Of a stretch of 37,761 bases of DNA, positions 16,301-21,651 are shown piece after piece. Both the position numbers and the translations under genes were made by a program. The notes under the pieces are model-generated. The model ran no database searches. It had not been told where the DNA came from and saw only the letters and a program-made list of their open reading frames with translations. The stretch covers positions 1 through 37,761 of the forward strand of contig JAJRVQ010000083.1 of NCBI GenBank assembly GCA_024277255.1, read 5' to 3'. The stretch comes from Acidobacteriota bacterium. Lineage in GTDB: Bacteria > Acidobacteriota > Thermoanaerobaculia > Multivoradales > SZUA-115. How positions within the stretch are numbered: the stretch's first letter is position 1; each line of letters begins with the position of its first letter.

Positions 16301-16397
16301 CGGCAGCTTCCGCGCCGCACCCACCGTGCTGCAATCGCTCTACGCACCGGAGTTCGCCGCCTATTCAGCCGGCACCACGATCACCATTGACGACTAG
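10317..16397 (+). CDS. Bacterial alpha-2-macroglobulin-family lipoprotein without thioester
   Basis: The product is 2026 residues. The start is ATG 10317 or the next ATG at 10320; the frame also has a TTG at 10314. The N-terminus is a lipoprotein signal with VVASC as lipobox. An extra helical, TPR-like region of about 400 residues precedes macroglobulin-like domains: LLYTDRSIYRPGQTLHFKALLF is the classic MG2/MG3 signature, and TALWQPHLITGADGSA plus VPDSVTSWSVWFHAL mark the ANA-type core. The thioester site, normally CxEQ in YPYGCTEQ, reads PYEHTEAM (about 1479-1486), so the cysteine and glutamine are gone. The alpha-alpha toroid and receptor-like C-terminus follow. Family role: trapping attacking proteases in the periplasm. 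Without thioester it would act by bait-and-conformational trapping, like E. coli YfaS-type members. No penicillin-binding protein 1C gene is adjacent. Confidence 0.85.
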   Translation: MMKTAPLVPFLAAIVFVVVASCSQSGAQSSPDATTAPPPQETAHPAFTAMEDLVVWTEFDRLVEEGKLRAAEEEAQRLLDAARDKKDSGLWAAALIRRAQAGLALSGFETVARALREADRPENPLHRTTIDLFYGHALLSYSQAYSWEIQQRERMGSRAEVGIDKWTRDQIRAEALDAYLDGWQVRQGLGALALDRLGNFLEPNNYPAGVRDTLRDSLSYFFVDLLSDSSLWSARQSSGVYRLDLAGLLAGDPSQVTDQAAHPLERMAGVLADLEHWHRDQGDEEAALNAALERYRRLHGALITAEDRLRIRQQAEQLLAGKEELPWWSSGMAALANMLRAEEGADRLAAARDAAAAGAAAHPDSVGGAACRQLVQFLEGSDFSLAAMQTDAANRRSIEITHRNLKKLYFHAYPVDLERQLHSSQQRQLFPQGDELRQLLTTKAALEWSLDLPATPDLRHHRTFLTPPGLGDGAWTIVASDGAGFRNGRDTIAYAELILGNTVLLTQSAGYGAIEATVIAGDSGEPLEGIALRLFEIPWGKRAQVIARAQTDGEGRARFEINPRSIRGQHLLVAERDGELALTHELPWGWQRQATESASTLLYTDRSIYRPGQTLHFKALLFAHDADSGLKPQAGENLTIILRDPNGEEVATSTLVTNSYGTAGGEMTIPAGRPLGSWSLLSSRSGHAAVQVEEYKRPSFEVELHDPESPLRLNRPAVLHGEASYLFGLPVTTGRVSWRVERLPAYLPWWMWFRPTGLPTHAETIATGEANLDAEGRFELPFTPQADERLKSQIGLVYTYQVQAEVTDEAGETRWATRSFRIGLAAIEATIETDSGFLTAGQSSTLTVTRRGLNGESAAGEGSWQLFALRQPPHTALPADQPLPPPQEDEERFATPGDRLRPRWDYGRTPEAIVRSWATAEQVAAGRLSHGDGATAALELPPLNPGAYRLRYQTEDPFGEAVEALADLLVAPDDEETLDLAVPVLLRVEESEVEVGGVVRLLASSGFEDAPTWLEIYRQGQLRERRRLKRNGVLEIAVGEKDRGGFAARLTTIRDHQWMSTSITVKVPWRRQLDLELATFRNRLRPGRHERWRLVVRGQDEKGRSSVIEAAEVLAYMYDRSLDQLAPHVSPSLPAMFPRFATLPGFGANLGRAAVNLLSQPRHQGGGEPSPLRPDRLTFLDRTGIGGPGRGGRFLARAGYLDSDAASLEVSLEEVPNKRMLQSVAMEAKAASPSRETAPGEAPVELRSDFAETALWQPHLITGADGSAAIEFTVPDSVTSWSVWFHALTRDLRSGTLHEEVKSVKELLVRPYLPRFLRQGDQADLKVSIDNTGTKVLSGTLRLEISDPLDESNLVAAFGLTADDDGATSRPFTVEPGSSTTVAFPLKAPRRLGSVNFKVTARAGGNSDGELRALPLLPARFHLVESRFAALTGGESRQLAFERMDDDDPTRQIEQLVVTIDAQLFQGVLAALPYLIDTPYEHTEAMVNRYAATAVLSGLFERYPQVAALAADLAQRDTQLESWRPDDPNRKIALEETPWLVPSRGGLRDGEQPGDGSDNIALLRVLNPAVARAERATALRRLQAAQLPSGAFPWFSGGPPSNYMTIYVLHGLARALEFGADVPKPTVVKAWRYLAETFRALDASGLDSTTEHPVVLTFMLYVASAYPDDSWLGDSLPEAMRQDWLDRAFAGWRTMPPYLKALLALTLHRAERGHEAQLVLDSILDSSRTDPDLGTYWAPEARAWLWYNDIIEGHAFVLTALNEISPEDPRRHGLVQWLFLNKKLNHWSSTRSTAEVIEALARYLESEGTLGAEEEVKVEVAERTTTLRFPADRFTGKSNQIVVRGNQIDPRRHGEVRIENHGPNRIFASATWHLSTETLPASGASDLFAVERRYFKRVKSGEEIVLEPLAAGTALALGDEIEVQLTISSKHAAEFVHLRDPRPAGFEPSQARSGWRWDLGLVRYEEIRDSGTNFFIEWLPAGDYTLRYRIRAATAGSFRAAPTVLQSLYAPEFAAYSAGTTITIDD

Positions 16398-16522
16398 TCA
16401 GGCTACTCAGACTCATCGGATGCGGGTATTTGGACGGCTCCTCGCCGGCCGCCGTAGGATTTTGTGCCGTCGAGGGTTTCACCGGCTGAAGAGCCAAACG
16501 ACAGCAACCCGAGACCATCACG

Positions 16523-18622
16523 ATGAAGAGTCCCTCCGCCAAGAAAGACCAGCGCCTCACAGCCCGCACCGCCACCTGGCTACTCACCCTGGGGTTGATC
16601 AGCGGCGGCCTGCTCAATTCCGTCCATCTCGGCGCTAGCCAGCTCATCAGTAGCGAAGAAGCTCGACCCGAGGCCTGGCAGCGCGTCGGACTGAGTGCCG
16701 AGGAAGCTGCCGCCCACCTGCTCGACCGATTCAGCTTCGGTCCTCGCCCCGGAGAGGTCGCACGGGTAGCGAAGCTCGGCCCCGGCGTGTGGCTCGAGCA
16801 GCAGCTCGCCGCTCAGCTCCCGGAAACTCAACTCGAAGAGAGGCTGGCACCGTTGGACAGCCTGAAACTCAGCGCCACCGAGATCGTCGCCACCTATCAA
16901 AGCGCCGGTCAACTTCTGCGCCAGGCGCAACGCGAGGGCTCACTGCCTAAAGGAATGGCCGAGCAGGTGGAGCGGATGGCCGAGGGTGAGGAGAACGACA
17001 GCGAGGATCCTGAGGCGGATCGGCGCCGGATGATGCGCGAACTTGTCGCCCTGGGACGCGAACGCGGCCTGCGGCCGCAGAGGCGACTGACCGCTGAGTT
17101 GATGAGCCAGAAGCTCTATCGCGCGCTCTACGCCGAAAACCAGCTCAGCGAAGTGATGACCAACTTCTGGTACAACCACTTCTACGTCTCCATACTCGAT
17201 ACCCAGGCCCGCCCGTTCATCCTGCCCTACGAGCGAGACGCCGTCCGACCGCGGGCCTTGGGGAGTTTCCGCCAGCTGCTGGGAGCCAGCGCCCGCCACC
17301 CGGCGATGCTGCTCTACCTCGACAACTTCAACTCGACAGCAGCGACGGGGACGCGCACCACCTTCGACTACGCGGTGGATCGTAGCCGCCTTTCCCCCCG
17401 CATGAAGACCGCGGCTCGAGCTCGCACCCAACGAGGAGGGCGGCGGCGGGGAGGGCGCCAGCGAGGACAAAGCGGGCAGCTCGCCAAAGCAACCGAGCAG
17501 CGGCTGCGCGGCCTCAACGAGAACTACGCCCGCGAGCTGTTGGAACTGCACACGCTGGGCGTCGACGGAGGCTACACCCAGGACGATGTGATCGAGGTCG
17601 CTCGCGCTTTCACCGGCTGGACCGCCCTGCCTCCCGGCGCCTCGCGCGAAAAGGCCGAGCGGCGTATGTCGCAGGCACGCACAGCGGGGCTCGGTTTCGT
17701 CTTCGACGGTGAATTCATCTTCCGCGCCACCACCCACGACGCCGGCAAGAAACAGATTCTCGGCCACAAGTTGCCGGCCGGCCGCGGCATCGAGGACGGC
17801 GACGAGGTGCTCGACCTGCTGGCCAGCCACCCTTCGACCGCACACCATATCGCCCGCAAACTGGCGGTGCGTTTCGTCTGCGATGAGCCGAGCGACGAAT
17901 TGGTCGATCGGCTGGCCGAGGTCTTTTCGTCCCAACACGGCGACACCGCGGCGATCATCCGTGCCCTGGTGGATAGCGACGAGTTCTGGGCGGCGGAGAA
18001 CCGCGGCGCCAAGATCAAGTCCCCCTTCGAGCTGGCCACCTCGGCGCTGCGCGCCCTCGACGCCACGGTGGTTCAGCCCGAGGAGATGCTGCGCTGGATC
18101 TCGCGAATGGGCCAACCGCTCTACGCCTACGGGGCACCGACCGGCTACCCCGACTCGGCGGATGGTTGGGTCAACTCCGGCTCCCTGCTCAATCGGATGA
18201 ACTTCGGCTTGGAACTCGCCGCCGGCCGGATCGATGGCGTCGACTTCGACCTGGCCGCCCTCAACGGTGGCCGGGAGCCCGAATCGCGTCGCGCCGCACT
18301 GGAAACCTACCTCCGGCTGCTCCTGCCCGCCGGGGATCAGGAGGAGACACTCGCCCTGCTCACCCCGGTGGTCGAAGACCGCGAATTGGTGGAAAAGGTG
18401 GCCGGCGCCGCCCAGCCAGGCAGCGAGGAGGAGGAAACCACCGACAGCTTGCGCTACTACGGAGCGGTGCAGTTCGACGCCACCGCCGAGCAGCTGAGAG
18501 AGGAACGGCTGCTCAGTCGGCGGCGACGACGCAACCCACGGCGGACGCGCATCCAGCCACCGACAGCGCTGGAGCAAGTGGTCGGAGTGATCCTCGGTTC
18601 ACCGGCCTTCCAACGCCGTTAA
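16523..18622 (+). CDS. DUF1800 family secreted protein
   Basis: This 699-residue protein has an N-terminal hydrophobic segment (TATWLLTLGLISGGLLNSV) that looks like a signal or anchor. DUF1800 hallmarks are seen in order: AAAHLLDRFSFGPRPGE, WLEQQL, MTNFWYNHFYV, YERDAVRPRALGSFRQLL, MLLYLDN, then LNENYARELLELHTLGVDGGYTQDDV.EVARAFTGW, DAGKKQILGHKLP, HIARKLAVRFV, DEFW and a C-terminal PTGYPDSADGWVNSG. Between YLDN and LNENY lies an Arg/Gly/Gln-rich low-complexity insert (about residues 293-315). The gene ends 12 bases before the DUF1501 gene, a pairing common in Acidobacteriota and Planctomycetota (family knowledge). Biochemical function is unknown; export and complex formation with the DUF1501 partner are inferred. 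Confidence 0.85.
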   Translation: MKSPSAKKDQRLTARTATWLLTLGLISGGLLNSVHLGASQLISSEEARPEAWQRVGLSAEEAAAHLLDRFSFGPRPGEVARVAKLGPGVWLEQQLAAQLPETQLEERLAPLDSLKLSATEIVATYQSAGQLLRQAQREGSLPKGMAEQVERMAEGEENDSEDPEADRRRMMRELVALGRERGLRPQRRLTAELMSQKLYRALYAENQLSEVMTNFWYNHFYVSILDTQARPFILPYERDAVRPRALGSFRQLLGASARHPAMLLYLDNFNSTAATGTRTTFDYAVDRSRLSPRMKTAARARTQRGGRRRGGRQRGQSGQLAKATEQRLRGLNENYARELLELHTLGVDGGYTQDDVIEVARAFTGWTALPPGASREKAERRMSQARTAGLGFVFDGEFIFRATTHDAGKKQILGHKLPAGRGIEDGDEVLDLLASHPSTAHHIARKLAVRFVCDEPSDELVDRLAEVFSSQHGDTAAIIRALVDSDEFWAAENRGAKIKSPFELATSALRALDATVVQPEEMLRWISRMGQPLYAYGAPTGYPDSADGWVNSGSLLNRMNFGLELAAGRIDGVDFDLAALNGGREPESRRAALETYLRLLLPAGDQEETLALLTPVVEDRELVEKVAGAAQPGSEEEETTDSLRYYGAVQFDATAEQLREERLLSRRRRRNPRRTRIQPPTALEQVVGVILGSPAFQRR

Positions 18623-18634
18623 GGAGGAATCCGA

Positions 18635-19885
18635 ATGTTGACCCGCAGAGTGTTTCTCAAGGCCGGCGGAATGTCGGTGCTGACCTTCGGCCTCGGCCCC
18701 TCTTTCCTCCACCGCGCCGCCCTGGCCGCAACTCCAGCCGCCGGTTCTCAACGCCGCAAAGTGCTGGTGACGATCTTTCAGCGCGGCGCCATGGACGCCC
18801 TGGCGGCGGTCCCCCTGCTCGACGAGCAGCGGCTGCGCGCCCTGCGCCCGCGGCTGGCGATGAGCGCCGCGCGTTCGGCCGGCGACAACGCGCTGATCGA
18901 CCTCGACGGCCGCTTCGGTCTCCACCCTTCCTTCGCCCCGCTGCTGCCTTGGTGGCGTGATGGCCGCCTCGCGGTGGTCCACGCCGTCGGATCGCCCGAC
19001 TCGACGCGCTCGCATTTCGATGCGCAGGATTACATGGAGACCGGCACACCCGGGGTCAAGGGCACTTCTTCCGGTTGGCTCAACCGGGTGGTCGGCGAGT
19101 TGGGACACGAGGCGTCGCCGTTTCGCGCCGTGGCGATGACCTCTTCACTCCCCCGTTCCCTCTATGGTCCCGAGGAAGCGGTCGCGGTGAGCGACCTGGC
19201 GAACTTCCGCGTGCGCACCGCGGGCGGGCCGGCGGCGAAGGTCGATGCCCGAAAAGGCTTCGAAGCGCTCTATCGCCAGACCTCCGAGGAGATGCTGCGC
19301 CACACCGCCGAGAAAACCTTCGACGCTGTCCAACGGCTGTCCAAGCTGGAAGTCCGCTCCTACCAACCGGCGCATGGAGCCCGCTACCCGAAGGGCCGCT
19401 TGGGCGATGCGCTACGGCAGATCGCCATGCTAATCAAGGCCGATGTCGGGCTGGAGATCGCCTTCGCCGAAAGCGGCGGCTGGGACACGCACGTCCAGCA
19501 AGGTGGGGCACGGGGTACCTTCTCTCGCCGAGCCAAAGAGCTCGCATCAGCGCTGGCCGCCTTGTGGACCGATCTTGGCTCCCACCGCGACGAGGTCACG
19601 GTGATGACGATGACCGAGTTCGGGCGCACGGTGAAAGAGAACGGCTCCGGAGGCACCGATCACGGCCACGGTTCCTGCCTCTTCCTACTTGGCAACCACG
19701 TCGCCGGGGGCAAGGTGCACGGCCACCTACCCAGCCTCGACCCGGACGCCCTCTTTGAAGGTCGAGACCTGCCGGTGACCACCGACTTCCGCTCGGTGTT
19801 CAGCGAAGTGGCCGCCCGGCACCTCAAGGTCAAGGCACCGCTGTTTCCCGGTTGGAAGGGCAAGCCGGTCTCGCTGTTCGCATAG
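18635..19885 (+). CDS. DUF1501 family protein, Tat-exported
   Basis: The 416-residue protein starts at ATG 18635 behind AAGGAGG. Its N-terminus, TRRVFLKAGG then a hydrophobic stretch and ALAATPA, is a twin-arginine signal, so it is exported folded, usually with a metal cofactor. DUF1501 (sulfatase/alkaline-phosphatase-like superfamily) motifs are present: VTIFQRGAMDALAAVPL, FGLHPSFAPLLPWW, AVVHAVGSPDSTRSHFDAQDYMETG, ESGGWDTHVQQGG, TMTEFGRTVKENGSGGTDHGHGS and a C-terminal TTDFRSVFSEV. The conserved His and Asp residues in GGWDTH and TDHGHG could bind metal. It is the second gene of a tight two-gene unit with DUF1800. The substrate is not known. Confidence 0.87.
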   Translation: MLTRRVFLKAGGMSVLTFGLGPSFLHRAALAATPAAGSQRRKVLVTIFQRGAMDALAAVPLLDEQRLRALRPRLAMSAARSAGDNALIDLDGRFGLHPSFAPLLPWWRDGRLAVVHAVGSPDSTRSHFDAQDYMETGTPGVKGTSSGWLNRVVGELGHEASPFRAVAMTSSLPRSLYGPEEAVAVSDLANFRVRTAGGPAAKVDARKGFEALYRQTSEEMLRHTAEKTFDAVQRLSKLEVRSYQPAHGARYPKGRLGDALRQIAMLIKADVGLEIAFAESGGWDTHVQQGGARGTFSRRAKELASALAALWTDLGSHRDEVTVMTMTEFGRTVKENGSGGTDHGHGSCLFLLGNHVAGGKVHGHLPSLDPDALFEGRDLPVTTDFRSVFSEVAARHLKVKAPLFPGWKGKPVSLFA

Positions 19886-19964
19886 CCGCCCTGCGATCGC
19901 AGCCGGTCCACTGGTAGGATTCGCCACGGGTGGAGGCTCTACCTCCTGAAGGAATCGAGTTGCC

Positions 19965-21380
19965 ATGTCATGTCGCCACAGACTCTTGTCGTCCTCTTGC
20001 CTTGTTCTCACCCTGTTAATCGCCGTTTCGCCGTCGACGGCGCTGGCTGAGGGCGAAGCCGCGTCCGCATCGACCACCGCTGCGGATTTCGAACTCTTCG
20101 CCCTGCCCGCTGGGCTGCCCGCCGCTCTCTCCGCGTTGAAGATCGGCCAGACTTTGGATGTGGATGGCTTCCCCGTCGCACCCCACGTCGGCGCGCCGCT
20201 GAAGCTACAGCGAATCTCCGTCTACGCACCGGGTGCACGGGTCTGGGTCACCGACGGGGCCACACGGCGCACAGCGCCGCTCAGTGCCCGCCGCCACTTC
20301 ATCGGCACCAGCGATGCCGACCCCGACCTTCGTCTGGCCCTCTCCTTCGACCCCAGCGCGGGCACACTGCGCGGCTCGTTGCGCGGACCGCGCGGCCGGT
20401 TCGAGATCCTAGAGCCGCAGGGTCGCTCAAAGCTGCACCAACTGCGCTCCGCCAGATCCGACGACGACCCGACGCTGAGCGCCAGCTGCGGTACCGACAC
20501 CCTGCGCCACCCGGCGACCGACGGCTTCGACCTCGTGCTCAACCCGCCGAACGACCTGCCACCACGACCGATGACCGAAGGCACCGAAGCCGCCACCCGC
20601 CAGGCGATCGTCGCCATCGACACCGACAACGAATTCCTCCACCTGAAGTTCGCCAACGACACCACGGCAGCCACCGACTGGATCGCCGATCTGTTCGTCC
20701 AGATGAACGTCATGTACGAGCGCGACCTCCAGCTCAAGCTACAAATCGGCGACACCACCCTGCGCCTCGACCCCGACGTGCCTCCGACCTACAACGACGA
20801 CCCCTGGACCGTCACCGGTTCACCGGCCAGCTCCGCCCACCTCAGCGAGTTCGGCAGCTACTGGTCGAGCAACCAGGGAAGCGTCAACCGCACCTTCGCC
20901 ATGCTGCTCTCCGGAAAATCGAGTTCCGCCTTCTCCGCCTCCGGTATCGCCTGGGTCGATGGCTATTGCGAAACCCAATCGACCGGCGGCGGCTACAGCG
21001 TGACCCAAACCTTCGGATCGACCGTCGGCGTGATCAACGATGTGCGTGTCATCGCCCACGAACTGGGCCACAACTTCGGCTCACCGCATACCCACTGCTA
21101 CCTGCCACCCGTCGACGAATGCTACAACGCCGAATTCGGCTGCTACACCGGCCCCGAATCCTGCCCACCCGGCGGCCTCGGTACGATGATGAGCTACTGC
21201 CACTTCGCCAACCACGCCAACTGCGGATTCAACTTGATCGAGTTCCACCCCACCGTCATCAGCAGAATCGACACCCTGATCACCGCTCACTCCCCCGGGT
21301 GTATTACCGCCCTCGATGGTCTTTTCTCAGACTCTTTCGAGAGCGGGGACACATCCTCCTGGTCCACCGTCGTGCCCTGA
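19965..21380 (+). CDS. Secreted zinc metalloprotease, reprolysin-like (M12-type metzincin)
   Basis: This 471-residue preproprotein has a signal peptide (SSSCLVLTLLIAVSPSTALAEG). A propeptide-like part precedes a catalytic domain that begins near RQAIVAIDTDNEFL. The zinc site HELGHNFGSPHTH (His365, Glu366, His369, His375 as ligands and base) has the HExxHxxGxxH form of metzincins, and the Met-turn is GTMMSYC. Several cysteines flank the site (CY..DECYNAEFGCYTGPESCPP). The last 15 residues, DGLFSDSFESGDTSS then WSTVVP, match a short C-terminal tail seen on many secreted acidobacterial proteins (recognised pattern), perhaps a sorting or anchoring signal. It would act outside the cytoplasmic membrane. 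It stands alone, with a ribosome site CTGAAGGAA upstream. Confidence 0.82.
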   Translation: MSCRHRLLSSSCLVLTLLIAVSPSTALAEGEAASASTTAADFELFALPAGLPAALSALKIGQTLDVDGFPVAPHVGAPLKLQRISVYAPGARVWVTDGATRRTAPLSARRHFIGTSDADPDLRLALSFDPSAGTLRGSLRGPRGRFEILEPQGRSKLHQLRSARSDDDPTLSASCGTDTLRHPATDGFDLVLNPPNDLPPRPMTEGTEAATRQAIVAIDTDNEFLHLKFANDTTAATDWIADLFVQMNVMYERDLQLKLQIGDTTLRLDPDVPPTYNDDPWTVTGSPASSAHLSEFGSYWSSNQGSVNRTFAMLLSGKSSSAFSASGIAWVDGYCETQSTGGGYSVTQTFGSTVGVINDVRVIAHELGHNFGSPHTHCYLPPVDECYNAEFGCYTGPESCPPGGLGTMMSYCHFANHANCGFNLIEFHPTVISRIDTLITAHSPGCITALDGLFSDSFESGDTSSWSTVVP

Positions 21381-21409
21381 GGCAACCCGGAGGGCGCGGC
21401 GATGGTTGA

Positions 21410-21516
21410 GGGCGCGATGAATCGCGCCCCTACGGGTGATTTCATGGGCGGGGTGCCAATTCACAACGCATGACGCAACACACCCACCCCATGTAGGGGC
21501 GCGATTCATCGCGCCC
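21410..21516. repeat. Nested palindromic repeat element (REP/MITE-like)
   Basis: Two 24-base arms, 21410-21433 and 21493-21516, are perfect reverse complements separated by 59 bases. Each arm is itself a palindrome, GGGCGCGAT-GA-ATCGCGCCC, followed by CTAC. Similar 'TAGGGGCGCGATTCATCGCGCCC' sequences are, from memory, dispersed in many genomes. It lies between two genes and could also act as a transcription barrier or terminator after the metalloprotease gene. No transposase is encoded. Confidence 0.85.
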
Positions 21517-21651
21517 GCTTCCACAATCGTACCCAACCGGGAATATCTGAGCCGCCCTTGGCAGTTCTCAGAGTGTGCGCCCGAGATTTGATACCATCAC
21601 ACTAAGAAATACACTCCTGGTTTCGCCTAGCGACCCAGTTCGAGGAGCATC

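Noticed and set aside
16940..18577. Long minus-strand open frame (545 codons) opposite DUF1800
   Set aside because: It is antisense to a well-supported gene in GC-rich DNA; its translation shows no domain and no ribosome site was seen.
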